Positions 11,901 to 23,702 of a stretch of DNA of 64,000 nt are shown here, in pieces (position 1 is the first letter of the stretch; each line of letters begins with the position of its first letter). The translations under genes were made by a program, and so were the position numbers. Below the pieces are notes generated by a model. The model ran no database searches. It was not told the origin of the DNA and saw only the letters and a program-made list of their open reading frames with translations. Source of the DNA: Przewalskia tangutica (lineage: Eukaryota > Streptophyta > Magnoliopsida > Solanales > Solanaceae); NCBI GenBank assembly GCA_029844215.1, contig CM056725.1:55775609-55839608 (forward strand), written 5' to 3'.

Positions 11901-13747
11901 TAAGACAAGTCACAATACCTTTTTAGAAAATACACTTTCGGGCTTCTAAATCAAGTGACTTCTTTCTTTCAAAACCTTAAGCAATTGATGCCTTTAAATC
12001 AATTTGCCTTTCGTTATTTCAAGTCATTTAACATACTTAAATTACTTAGAGTAAACCACTCTTTTTAACTTTCCATAAAGCTATTATAACCAACTTCCCA
12101 TAAAGCCGTTATACTAGCTTTATACATTAGCAACTTACATACTTCTTTATAACCAAGAGAATTAAACTTTCCAACAAAACAAGTATCAATAATACTTTCA
12201 ACATACTTAAGTCTCTTAACTTTTGAAAACCAAGATATCCTTAATATTTAAACAAGTGAGTTAATTCCCTAACTCAATCAACTTGGACATTCTTAAAATA
12301 AGCCAAGGATATCAAATGGACCTAGATTGTCAAAATCTTGTACGTCTACCATACTATACATTTACAACTTATTCATGCTCAAGAGATAAGAAAGTTCCAC
12401 ATACCTCTTCGGTTTAATCCACTTGCTAAGTCCAATTCACCGTACGTAGTATGTCAACCTATAATGACCATAGTACGTCTATTAACTTCTAGTTTCAAAC
12501 GTAGAATATTCCAAGTGCAAAGCTACTAAATTCTACGGAAAATCGGACAACACTTCCTTTGTTTCTACATACTTTGCCACCTTTTTCAAGGCCGAATTCA
12601 ATAACCAAACATGACACATTTAAGGCTCAATCAATGTAGTTATCAATAGGGGATTACACGTCTACAAGACGTGTAAAATTCCACCCCACAATTTATAACA
12701 AACTAGTCCAACATATAATGTCATTCTCGGCCAAAGGTGTAACAACATAACAATCTTTCCAATTCCTTTTCAATTCAAGTTGTTTAGTATAATATGATAT
12801 CAAGCCGCAATCGATTATAGCTACTACATTCTTCAAGTAGGTAACATGCGACAATTCAATTTATCGATCAAATTGGATTTCAAATTCAAATGGCTAAACA
12901 TGTCATTTTCGGATTTAAGCTTCCAATTTTCCATAACACTTATCAATCTTTATAACACATATCACATGATCATTTCTAACTTATAATAACATGGAATCTT
13001 CAATTACAAAAGTAATACGAAGATTATACCTCATTTAGCCCAAATATGCTCCAAGATTACAAGTCGATCCTTAGAAACTTTAGCGCCTCTTTTTGACATT
13101 CCAATCCACTCCAAGCAACCCTTAGAAGCATATGATGAACTCATCTTCAAGTTCCAACTTCAAAGTTGAAGAACTCCTTTAGTTTCCGCCTTGCGACTAA
13201 TACGAAAACGCCATTTTTCCGGGATCTTTCTATTGAGATAACCTTACAATATACTTAGGAACCTTGGTTTAAAGTATGGGAATTATTGGACAACAATTGA
13301 AATTTTTTCTCCTCAAACCCTTGCTAAAGCCGAGAGCACACTTGTGTGTCTTCAAATTTTCTTGAAAAATTTCTAAGTGTATAAGCTTGTCTTGCAACTA
13401 GTAGACATATATAACACTAGGAAGGGTCTAGATTAGCACACATGTGGGGCTTAGATGTGTTTCACATGGATCAAGCCCAAGTGGCACTTTGACAAGTCAA
13501 CAATGTCAAGCTCCTTGTCTTTGCAAGACTTGGTCATTTAAATTATGGTCAAATGACCATTTTAACCATGCCATTTTCGTCCAAGACCACTAAGGTGGGG
13601 TGACACGTGTCGCCCTCCTATTCGTCGCAATATTCATTTTCCGACAATTTCATAATTCCGATAAATTTTTACTCGTCTCAAACGTTAACATTTTTGAGTT
13701 CTTACGTACGTTTTTATAAACATATCCTGAAATTCCGGGGTGTAACA

Positions 13748-13762
13748 TTCTTCCCCCCTTAG
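13748..13762 (-). promoter_or_regulatory. Polypurine tract of B, copy 1
   Basis: The plus strand TTCTTCCCCCCTTAG directly abuts the LTR end, so the minus strand reads a purine tract ending AAGGGGGGAAGAA before TGTTACA. It is followed inward by an inverted repeat around CATTCGTCCCCGAATG, the typical motif near the 3' LTR of Tekay-like elements. Identical at 42821-42835. Confidence 0.85.
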
Positions 13763-14135
13763 AAACATTCGTCCCCGAATGTTCCTTTGGGAGTCACACT
13801 AAAAGATAGCGACATAGTCTTCTTTTACAACCCCTACATACCAATAATACCACAAGCGGCCACATAACAATGCTCATACTAAAATGTCGACCTGAACCCC
13901 CGTGTGTCCACGTCGGCTATCTGTATAAAGCTTCTGCTGACTCTGAGCTTACTCATAATCTTTCCTGGATAAGCTTCGCCTTATCCGCAGCCCGCTGAAT
14001 CAAATCTGGACCAAATAACTGAACCTCGTACGTCGAACCAACCAACCGACGATCTACACTTTCTACATTCAAGGCCTCATACAGGGCCATCTAAAAAAAA
14101 CTGGAAGGGTAGCTGTTATCGTACGTAACACAACA

Positions 14136-14848
14136 AGAGGCAATTAACCCTCCTGGCTATTTCTGAAATCAAGAACACAAGCCCGCAACCTATCCTCAAG
14201 TGCCTGGATAGTACGCTCTGGCCGTCGATGCGAGGGTGTAATGCAACACTGAGACTCACTTGTGTCCCTAATCCCTTCTGAAAAACCTCCAGAAGTTATC
14301 CGTAACCGAGCTCATCTGTCTGTCATCATAAACGTAGGAACCCCGTGCAGTCTCACAATCTCTCTGCTATACAAGCTAGCATAAACCTCAGCCGAGTAAG
14401 TGGTCCCAATCCGGAAGAACACAGCCGGTTTCAACAGCCTATTTACCATGACCCCCAGGGAGTCGCACTTCCTCCGAGTACGATGCCACCCTGTAACAAG
14501 ATCCATATTAATTACCTCTCATATCTAGGTTGGGATTTCAATTGCCTGCAATAGCCCACTGGGCTTCTGGTGCTCAACCATGACCTGTTACTAACTCGGA
14601 CACTAAGCAGTAAACTCCGCTATGTCCCTTTTTCCGGTCATCTTACCCATACATATATCTGAGGTCACGACACAACTTAGTCGACCCCGAGAAATTTGAG
14701 CAATAAGCACTGTATGCCTCCCCTAAAACCTGCTGACTAGTCCTGCAACACCGGGTACACACAATCTATCCTCATATCACAGCACCCCATCCGATGCTAC
14801 TCAAACAGGCTCTTCCCTTCTCGGAGAGTCGTATCTCGATACCGTATC
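14136..14848 (-). pseudogene. Decayed pol (integrase) of element B, copy 1
   Basis: On the minus strand the region encodes a broken Ty3/gypsy integrase. The frame at 14506-14312 begins MDLVTGWHRTRRK and includes REIVRLHGVP and MMTDR, matching the first and second catalytic Asp segments of the DDE core. Further down, about 14230-14140, the ERTIQ-LED segment is recognisable, but the preceding HPQTDGQ motif is damaged in this copy. Upstream, about 14686-14510, remnants of the zinc-binding region contain several in-frame stops. The region is cut at 14848 by a solo LTR and resumes at 18156. Copy 2 (43210-44160) has the same lesions, so decay predates the duplication. It is non-functional. Confidence 0.85.
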
Positions 14849-15250
14849 TGTTATACCCCGTATTTCCAGGGTATGTACGTGAGGACGTACGTAGAATTTG
14901 AGCCTTAAAGTTAGGCAAGGTTCGAAATTGTGCATAACTACCAAAATGAGTCGTTTTTCGACGAAACGTTTCCACAACTTTCGTAGGGAAAATTCCGGTT
15001 ATGTCATTTAAAATTTTTGCGGATTTTTCCGAGAGACGAAACATTTTGGACCAACGGGAGGGTGACATGTGTCACCCTCACATTGGCCTTGAGTGGACGG
15101 CAAAAGGGACGAACAAGGTGGCCTTTAGTTGGTAGGATATTTTGTGCAAGTTGGTGTGGTAGATGGATAAGGTGCACATGGCTTAAATCTAGCCCTACAC
15201 TTGCCTTACACTTGGAGGGATCTTGGCCATTGGTTGGCCTTTGCTTGACC

Positions 15251-15258
15251 TATAAATA
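15251..15258 (+). promoter_or_regulatory. TATA box of solo LTR
   Basis: CCTATAAATACCCC lies about 400 bp into the LTR and about 175 bp after the GGTGACATGTGTCACC element. It is the counterpart of the box at 8907. Confidence 0.6.
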
Positions 15259-17310
15259 CCCCTCTAAGTGATGAACTTTCTTCATCCAAAAATCATTTGC
15301 TAAGTGTTAAAAATCCCTTCCCCTTTAGTGTTGAGTTCGTCCAACTCCCTCTTTTGAGAGACTTGGCCGAGAGCCACCCCCTCCCCTTTGTAGTAACCTA
15401 GCATTGGGGTAAACCACCCAAGCCTTTTTGTATCGTATAAATACCCCCCTTTTGTTGTATAGAAAAAATCACCAAGTATTGTTATAATGCCCAAATACCT
15501 TGGCCCAAATACCTTGTAGTTTTCCCAAGGTTACACTTATACAAAAGCCCAGAAAATACTATTATACTTCCCTCAGTCACAAAAACGAAACCCTAAGTAA
15601 ATCTTCACCCGTAGTTGAAGTTATAAGTAGAAGTTGGTTAGAACTTCTAAGGGTTGGTTGGAGCGGGTCGGAGCGCACGGAGTAGGAGCTAAACCTTGCT
15701 CAGGATCGACATATAAACTCGGATAATTTTGGGCTTATCAAGGTAAACACTCTTGACCTTCTGTTGTAATTGGAAATTACATGTTGTTGGAATATATAGT
15801 TAAGGTATACTATATATAGAATTGAACATAGTTGTGCGGCAATGTCTTTTGACTTAAGCCTGAATAATACTTATGGCAATGTCTTGCGACTTAAGCCTGA
15901 ATTTAAAGAGAATCAACAGTAATTACATGGGACCGTATTCTGATGGACTTGTGTAGCATTACTGTGAGTAGAATTGTACACGTCCGGTTAGACGTGCAAA
16001 CCCCCCTCCCCCTGGTTGGCTTGGTAGCCGGCCTCGATAGAGGAGGAGATTACGCTGTTGCGGGGGGGGGAGGTGCTGCCGAATTTTCTGTAGAATATTC
16101 TACATTGAGATCTAAGATGTTAATAGGCGCCTTGTGGCCTCTATAGGTTGAAATACTACGTATGGCGTGATCTACTTAGCTTAAGGAGTAGCCGACGGTT
16201 TGAGGTACTTGGAGGATTTTGCTATTAGTCGATAATCGTCGCGAGGTATGTGAACCTCTTCCTATCTTTTCTAGCATGATATGTGTGAGCTATGTAGTAC
16301 GGTAGACGTACATGTGTTAACTGTATTTGGTTGTTTTAAAACATAAGTGTTATACTAGCTTTATGGGAAGTTAGGTATAACGTCTTAAGGGTGGTAAAAT
16401 GAATGGTTTATTAATTTCAAAAGTTAAGAGACTGGATCTTATGAGATAAGAGACTTAACTTAAATGAATTAATATGGATTTTGTGTGAAACCTCATTCGT
16501 GAGTAATGAGTACTTGGTTTTTAAAAGGAATAATGTTTTACTGATTTCGGAAATCAGAATGTGTATCAATAAACCATTGCAGCGTTAATAAAGGAAAATG
16601 TATTGAATAATTAAGTATTATTAAAAACAGTAGAAACCTCCATCTGCATAGAAGCTAAGATGAGACAAAATGATATTACATTTTCTAGATCATGGCTGCT
16701 TAATAAGATTGATTATGAACAAGATTAACCTACTCACCTATGGCATATGTTACTCTATTGTTTTAAAAGAGGTTAAAACATTGAACTATGAAACTTTTCT
16801 AAAAGAGACTTGCGTAATTGAAATTAGGCAAGCTGGAACTTTAGGAAAAGAAAGGCATTGTGTTGTCTTAAAATGGTTTAAAACATAAAGTGTTATAACA
16901 GCTTTATGGGAAGTTGGTTATAACGACTTTATGAAAACAAAAGAAGGGTTTTATCATTTGTTTTAATGCGGTAACCTGACTTTTAAAAGAGAAGTATTTT
17001 GGTCCAAAGGAAGGCATGGTATTGCCTTAATTTGGTCTTAAAAAGGAAAGTATGAAAGTTGTTTTGGTTTACTTAAAAGATATAAGTCACACATTCTTTT
17101 TATATACTACGGGTATCGGGTGACTTTTAGAAAAGGAATGAATCTCATAAAAGGAATTTAACGTACGTAGTACTTTAGGGTTAAAATACGGACTTTGACA
17201 TAAAATGAAAGTACCTTGAGTTGTGTATAACTTGCCTATGCTTTTGTTATGAAACTTGACCATGTTACGTGTGATAGCCTTGTTGTGCAAGTATTGTGTT
17301 CTACTCAACT

Positions 17311-17500
17311 ACCGGTTCATCCGGAAATGTATTTCACTTGACTCAGGTTCATCCGGAATGTATTTCACTTGACTACCGGCTCATCCGAATGTATTTCACT
17401 TGACTACCGGTTCATCCGGGAATGTATTTCACTTGACTACCGGTTCATCCGGAAATGTATTCCACTCGACTACCGGTTCATGGGATGAACCGGGAATGTA
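17311..17500. repeat. ~33-bp minisatellite in solo LTR
   Basis: About six copies of a unit made of GACTACCGGTTCATCCGG plus AATGTATTTCACTT. This fills the same slot that carries other arrays in related LTRs. Confidence 0.9.
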
Positions 17501-18155
17501 TTCCACACGGTTCTATATTGGGTCCATAAGATGGGCCGAGACACGTTATACGTATCACATGATTTGTACCTAGATCGCCGGTGAGGAAGGGAGTTCCACG
17601 GGCGTGAGGATGACTTTGAGGCGTGAGTCCACGACTTGACATGGCGCTTTATGTTGTGAATCGTAGTTTGGTTATCATACATGTCTACTGCTTTATATTG
17701 ACTATTATGATTTCATTTTGATTATTTTACAGTTTCACATAATTGGTACTGTTATCGACCTCGCCCGGGCTGCGTTCACGCCGCAGTAAAGGTACATCGA
17801 TCGCCGATCCCCGCTTATAGGATCACATTTCAGCGTGTTGGAAGCTCCGTTCCTTCGAGGCTTATCGTTGGTATGTTACCACAGTGCAGAGGTTCTTGTA
17901 CATTCGTGGTATGGCGGGGCCTGTCCGTCATAGTTGTTGTCACTTCTTAGAGGTCCGTAGTAATGTTGTGGTCCGTAAAAGGATAAGCGTTCGGTGTTTA
18001 TGTATATATCGAAGGCAAGCTGTTTTGGTTGCTTTGTTTATTTATCATGTCTCTTAACGCATGTTCATATTTTTATTTCCGCTGATTTTCTCGATGTTGT
18101 ATCACTAGGGTGCCCGGTAAGGCACGATCACGCGGGCCGGTTCGGGTCGTGACGA

Positions 18156-18390
18156 TGTCATCTCGATCCTCATCTGCCGCTCTCTAAATCGGAAGTGGCG
18201 TAATTTCCTTTCCTGCTTCCCTAATTACCGGGAAAACATAGGCTCTATCCTTATCGGGTTGCGTCAGCACACAACCTAGCCCAACACCCAACGTGCTTTC
18301 ATAATAACCTAACCCTCTTGTCTCACAGGAGGGGTTAGAACTGTAGTCGTGGTCCACTTATCTTCCAATAACTAAAAGCCTTTCTCATTC
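18156..18390 (-). pseudogene. Decayed pol of B, copy 1 continued (RNase H / RT thumb)
   Basis: This continues the relic interrupted at 14848. On the minus strand it encodes a recognisable RNase H start (a GVGLGCVLTQ-like segment) and, further upstream in the element, a segment resembling the RT connection ending TVLTPPV. No intact frame exists. The matching part of copy 2 lies at about 43930-44160. Confidence 0.65.
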
Positions 18391-19489
18391 ATATTCGGGT
18401 ATCCTTAATCTCACTTATGGTTCCTGTTTCCCTTTCTCTGTTGCAACCAAACTTGGTCACTAAACTTAGACTTAATTCCTTTGCTTGCCTCATGGCTAAG
18501 ACTTACTGTCAATCACAAATTAGGGGAGAGGTTTTCCTTGATCTCGTCAAGTAACAATCCTATTATTCTCTCCCAGCTCGTAGAGATAATAGCCAGGTGT
18601 TACCACATTTCCTCGAAATGTTCTTACTTCCTATTATTTACTAATGGTCTTTACGCTAGTCTGGGGTAATCATAACTCGTGCAACTTACATGACCATAGC
18701 CGTATTCTCCTTTATCATTCTGGTCATATCCTTACCTTAGGCTTATTATTAGCAAAAAGTATTTCTATCTTGATTCATAATCGTACAATTTCATACAAAC
18801 GTACTACCTGCATTTATATCTTTACGATACTTCCTCGACCAATTCGTACGTCGTTCTTAATCACCCCAACACAACACTTTTCCCACGGTTATTTAAAACT
18901 GTAACCTATGGCATGACGATACCGAAGACCTTACCAGTCTCATATCCTGCGTCTAACAACATGGGTACACGCAACCCCATAATACGTAAAACTGTCCTTT
19001 TACGTGGGGGAGAGAACTTATCTCCCTTTCTTAAACTTTCCTTGGAGTCACAACCCTAATCACAGGGTCCTCTTGCGGTCCAGTAATTATCTAATCATCA
19101 CGCACCGCCTTTAAGTTCGTGTATATTTTCCAACCTACCAAAGATGTCCTCAGCTTTCCGCCGGCAGCACTCGTACTTATTTTATTCTTGTCCTGTACAT
19201 TTTCCTGAAATTATCCGGAAGGTCGTGGCCCTGACCGCCACACCAAACCAACTCCAAGTACCTCCAAGGGCACTTAACATAAATTCCTCCAAATTCAATT
19301 ATTACTTACTTTCTGCGTCAATTTACCTCAAGTGAACAAGTCACACAGACTTAAAAAGAAAAACAATGATGCCAAAGAAGGAAGGATAATTCACTGGTTA
19401 CTACCACTTCTCTTCCTTTACACTGGATAATCAGCTTACCAGAAAACTGGAATCGACCCAATATCTCTCTGCAGTCAACGTTGGCCTAA
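18391..19489 (-). other. Unrecognised internal region of B, copy 1
   Basis: This is internal sequence of B between the pol relic and the insertion of element A. It matches 44161-45245 almost base for base. Short frames (for example 18481-18669, 18644-18904, 19144-19335) recur at matching places in copy 2 but carry no recognised motif. It is probably decayed upstream pol or gag that I cannot identify. Confidence 0.6.
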
Positions 19490-19494
19490 CAAGA

Positions 19495-22104
19495 TGTGAA
19501 ATCCGGAAAAAAAAATATATATATATATAAGAAAACAATGAATAAATTGCATGGGAGAGAGTTAGTGTTAAAGTTGGATAAATAAATAGATAAAATGAAA
19601 ATAAGAAAAAAAAAAGGAAAACAAAAAAAAAACAAAACCATGCAAAGATTCTTTGCGCCTACTCCTTTGCTTCCCCTCCCCTCCCCCCTTTTCATTTCCC
19701 CTCCAACTCTTGTCATTTCACCTCCCATAGGTTATAGAAAACTCTCCACTTATACATTGTATTAACACACAAACAAAGTACATAACATAAAGGTTAGAAA
19801 ATCAGAAAAAAACAAGTGAAAAGAAGAGGAAAAAATACCAAGAGGGCAAGAAGAACAAGAAGCAAAATACTAGAGAGTAAGAATAATTTTAGCAACCACA
19901 CAACAATAATCTTCACACTTACAAGGTGAGTTTTCTCACTCAGAAATTCTTGGTAACATCCTTTATTTTTAGTTCAATACATGTTAGAATAAGAATTGAG
20001 TGTTGAAAAGAAATATTGAACTTTTGATTGTGTAGATAACTAGTTGCGTCATGAACTTTACGAGCTGTTATCACTGAGTTATAATTTTTATAATTTGATG
20101 AAATTCGGAAGAGTGGTACACCTCTCTAATATGATCATATAGAACAAAAAATGAGGTAAAATGGACATACGGTTTGAAAGTTATCATAGTTCAAAGTTCC
20201 TGCCTTAGATTTGGTCGAAATTCGGAAAGACATAATTACAGACTGTTTTTATTGAGTTTTACTTATTAGAATTATATGAAAATTTAAATGGTTGTAAATC
20301 TATCTGTTACGGACAGATATAGATAAATAGTTATTAAAACGGACTTACGAGTTGAGAGTTATTGTAGTTTGAAGTTGCTGCCTCGGATTCATCGGAATCC
20401 AGAAGGGCAGGACGTGGAAACGTAAAAATGTACTAATCTGTGGGGAATATGAAAATTGTTGCTAAATGAAAGTTCTAGATATCTCTGTTATGGACATTTT
20501 GAGACCTTACGGGGGTCTATCCGACTTACGGATTGAGAGTTATCGTTGTTTAAAGTTTCTGCCTCGGATCTATCGAGATCCAGGAAGGGCAGCGAATAAA
20601 AGTGTAAAACTGTACCAAATGGTACAGAATATGAAAGGATGGTTCACATGGAGACGTGTAGCTCTCTGTTCTCGTCGTTTTGAGATTTTATGAGGCTTGA
20701 ACGGGTTTACAGATCAGGAGTTATGACTATTCTAAGATTGGGTTATGTTTAATAAAAATTCTGTCGAAACAAATCTCATATGGCTGTTTTGAGGATAAAT
20801 TTGTGTTAGTTACCCAACGTAGTTTTAAATGAAATTTGGTACAGTGAATGATCCCTGTCTTACCTTAGTTTCCGCTTGAGAAACACCTTAGTTGGAGTTA
20901 TGGTTAAAAAGTTATAATTGTTACAAGTATGAATGACAGAATGTTGGGAAAGAGAATATTATATATTCGATCTTCTGAAAAATATGAAAAGTGAATACGT
21001 GTTCACATAAATATATAAATATAAACATAATGGATCAGGTTGCACGCCGCAACAAAACGTAAAGTGAATACGTGTTCACAAATACGTAAACATAATGGAT
21101 CGGGTTGCACGCCGCAACAAAACGTAAAGTGAATACGTGTTCACAAATACGTAAATATAATGGCTCGGGTTGCAGCGCGCAACAAAGCGTAAAGTGAATA
21201 CGCGTTCACAAATACGTAAATATAATGGGTGGGTTGCACGCGCAACAAAACGTAAAGTGAATACGCGTTCACAAATACGTAAACATAATGGATCGGGTTG
21301 CACGCGCAACAAAACGTAAAGTGAATACGTGTTCACAAATACGTAAATATAAAGGATAGTGTTGCAATCCGCAATAACTATGAAAGATGAATATATGTTC
21401 ACATATATATAAATATGAAAAGTGAATACGCGTTCACAAATATATAAATGTAATAAACATGTGGAAATGCAGGGAATGTCTTAACGTATAATACGAGATA
21501 AAATGAAGTGTTAGTTAAACCGAGAATTTCCTATGAGGAGTTGTTGCATATTTAAAAATGTTGTAACCTGATATGTTTTGCAATATGCTTATTACGTTAT
21601 AATGTGATTGCGCTTGGAATATTGTGGTGTTACTTTGAATTGCAGGGTAAGGTTCTCACTCAGCCCCAGATGGTAGGACTAACTCTTTATTTAACATGTT
21701 TCAGGAAAGCGTGATAGAGGAAAGGCTCCACGCCAAGGCTAGCGATCGTCCCGCAGCCTCTTGTCATACCAAGTCCATTGTTTCGGGCTTGGTACTCGTC
21801 AGGTTCAGAATGTCAGTTCCAATGTCTCGGGAAATGCCCGTGTGGAATGGTCTCCCTTCCAACTTAGAATAATATTTGTCAGTATGTCTATGTTGAAACA
21901 ATATTTGCACGAGCATGGACTCGCGTTATATTTTTAATAAAGTTATAAGTAAATTTCTTTATTGTTATTTTATTAATAGCTCCGTATTTGAATATAAGTT
22001 TAAATTTCTAAATAAAGAGAATAAAATGGTGCTCCTGGTGGAAAATAATTGTCCAGGTGCCATCACGCCCTAAGTAAAGACTTAGGAAAAGTCGGGGCGT
22101 GACA
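19495..22104 (+). mobile_element. 5' LTR of element A
   Basis: Begins TGTGAAATCCGG and ends GGCGTGACA. It is nearly identical by eye to the 3' LTR apart from scattered substitutions and a changed patch near 19640 versus 27160. Short A-rich and AT runs occur near 19505-19640. A hairpin-rich tandem array lies at 20991-21440. I see no convincing TATA box. The last 60 bases hold GGTGCTCCTGG...CCAGGTGCC, which can pair. Confidence 0.95.
20991..21440. repeat. ~64-bp array with two inverted repeats per unit, 5' LTR of A
   Basis: About seven units each carry GTGAATACGTGTTCAC (arms GTGAA/TTCAC) and GTTGCACGCCGCAAC (arms GTTGC/GCAAC) joined by AAATACGTAAACATAATGG. The matching array in the 3' LTR lies at 28510-28945. 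The end units are degenerate. Confidence 0.92.
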
Positions 22105-22107
22105 AGT

Positions 22108-22119
22108 TGGTATCAAAGC
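22108..22119 (+). promoter_or_regulatory. Primer binding site of A (initiator Met-tRNA)
   Basis: TGGTATCAAAGC lies three bases after the 5' LTR. It resembles the usual TGGTATCAGAGC complement of the 3' end of plant initiator methionine tRNA, with one difference. About 260 bases of leader follow before gag. Confidence 0.9.
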
Positions 22120-22379
22120 TAAACCAGGTTAGGAGATTCTAGGAAGTTTCTTCGAGTCGGGTGTTTGAACGGTTACTTATTGTGACGGTGTGCGCGCCAC
22201 CTTAGTAATAAGTAAACGGAATAACATCCTAAAGTTTCACTTCTTTCATACTCTTCTCGTGCCTATCTTGAGTCTTTTCAAAGACTTGGTTCTCGTACTA
22301 CCTCCTTCAAAGGATTGTGGAAGGGAGTGTACAACGATAAAATAACATGTGACTGCACCATCGACCGAAAAGGTAGGAG

Positions 22380-23350
22380 ATGTACCAGATAGACTATGGG
22401 GCGAATTTTGTGAGAAGAAGGGAACATATCCATGCGGGGAAGGACTACAAGTCTAACCCAATAGTATTTCTCGATGAGGTAGAAAACCTCTTTGTTTACG
22501 AGGATGTGTGGAGACGCATGACGTCAATTTGGTGTCGCATGCGGTTAGTGGGCGACACGGGTGTGGTGGAGAAATTTTAGAAGAAATCATTTTCCGATGT
22601 CACCACCAATGACTTGGGGAGGATTCAGAGCGACATTCATTGAGAAATTTATGCCTAATACGCGCAAGGATGCACTTAGACGGGAGTTTGAACAATTGAA
22701 GCAAGGTGACCGCAATGTACAAGAATATGATACACAGTTCGTGAGGTTATCGGCATACAACACACATGTCGTCCCTACAGAAATGGATAGAGTCAAGCGA
22801 TTTGTAGAGGGTTTAAACCCGAACATAGCAGAGACGGTGGTGGCGTTAGCCAACGATTGAACTTATCTTCAGATTGTCGATATGGCTTTGAGGGTAGAAG
22901 GTTTCGCTAAAGCAACAAAAAAAAAGTATTCGCAGAAAAGGTTTCGGACGTCAGGATCATTTAGTCAGAATCAAAATCAGAAGCAGAAGTTTAGTAAGGG
23001 ATCTTCAAGACCGAACCAATCTATGTGCCAGACTTATTTCAAGCCTAAGGGGAACAGTTGGTTTAATCACCAAGTGAGCAATGACAAGGTCACCAATCCT
23101 AACACAGGAGGGGACAAACCGGTTTGTAAGATTTGTCAAAGGAAATACGCTGGAGAATGTCGGCTCTTACGGTCATGTTATAAGCTGGAGAATCAGACCA
23201 CTATGTCGGGGATTGCAAAAAGAGGACTCAAATACAATCTATTCAGGGGAGGTCAGAAGCAACCACAACTGCCTACAGGGGAAATCAGGGAAACCAACCC
23301 CGCCAGAGTCAGGGAGGACAACAACCCAACAATTCTAATCGGCTCTACGC
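22380..23350 (+). pseudogene. gag of element A (interrupted)
   Basis: Structural capsid protein of a Ty3/gypsy element. The first segment (22380-22559) encodes FLDEVENLF and YEDVWRRMTSIWCRMRLVGD. An extra G at about 22560 shifts the frame, and the next segment (22561-22857) gives WGGFRATFIEKFMP and REFEQLKQGDRNVQEYDTQF, characteristic of the Retrotrans_gag domain. An in-frame TGA at 22858-22860 interrupts it before the TYLQIVDMALRVEGF segment. A CKICQRKYAGEC segment near 23130 precedes the nucleocapsid zinc knuckle, whose CCHC pattern is no longer intact because of further frame changes at about 23150-23350. It could not make full-length Gag. Confidence 0.9.
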
Positions 23351-23351
23351 T

Positions 23352-23702
23352 TTGCCCCAGAGGAATGAGACAGAAGCATCTAATGCGGTGGTCACATGTA
23401 TTTTGCTAGTCTCGAGTATTCCTGCATTTGTATTATACGATCCCGACTCTACATTTTCATATGTGTCAATGGGCTTTGCTAAGAATTTACACGTAGAACC
23501 TTCTTATTTAAGTGAACCTTTTGAGGTTATGACACCAGTAGGGGCCTCAATTTGGGCCTCTCGGGTGGTAAATAATTTCTCATTAGAAGTGAATGGCAGG
23601 GGAATAATGGTAAACCTAGTACTACTTGATATGGTAGACTTCGACGTCATTTTGGGTATGGATTGGTTGTCGGCATGTTATGCCATGTTAGATTGTCGAT
23701 GA
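23352..23702 (+). pseudogene. Protease region of element A pol
   Basis: This is a retropepsin-like aspartic protease that would cleave the Gag-Pol polyprotein. Residues 29-38 read YDPDSTFSYV; related elements have DPGST here, so the Gly after the catalytic Asp segment is replaced by Asp. VILGMDWLS, a usual downstream landmark, is present near residue 98. A TGA at 23700-23702 ends the frame just before the RT region, which continues in the same frame at 23703. The protease is probably inactive because of the altered active-site loop and the stop. Confidence 0.88.

Larger units (their letters stand above)
7632..13747 (-). mobile_element. LTR1 of element B, interrupted by a solo LTR
   Basis: The LTR begins TGTCACGACCCGACC and ends CCGGGGTGTAACA on the plus strand. 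Removing the solo LTR (8390-11465) and its duplicated site leaves about 3.04 kb, the same as LTR2 (3,045 bp). It carries the G-box palindrome at 13602-13611, a TATATA stretch near 13407 and the hairpin at 12654-12676. On the minus strand this gives the order promoter then hairpin. Its minisatellite slot (8160-8390, continued 11466-11640) has ~56-bp GGTGGTATAACTATCTTGGG units. Confidence 0.9.
14849..18155 (+). mobile_element. Solo LTR inserted in internal region 1 of B
   Basis: A ~3.3-kb plus-oriented LTR starts TGTTATACCCCG, like the LTRs of element C, and ends near GGGTCGTGAC. It splits sequence that is continuous in internal copy 2 near 43920. The right edge is uncertain by a few bases: the expected terminal CA and the target duplication cannot be read cleanly. 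It has a TATA box at 15251, the palindromic GGTGACATGTGTCACC region at 15061-15076, the conserved hairpin near 15978-15996 and a minisatellite at 17311-17500. The 72-residue frame at 16670-16888 has no recognisable domain. Confidence 0.8.

Noticed and set aside
16670..16888. 72-residue AT-rich frame in the solo LTR at 14849
   Set aside because: Its start and end do not match any frame in related LTRs and it has no recognisable domain.
20466..20693. 75-residue frame repeated at 27985-28212
   Set aside because: The two copies are in the LTRs of element A; conservation reflects LTR duplication, not a gene.
22108..22119. Possible tRNA-Met gene fragment
   Set aside because: Only the 12-base primer binding site is present, directly after an LTR; no tRNA cloverleaf follows.
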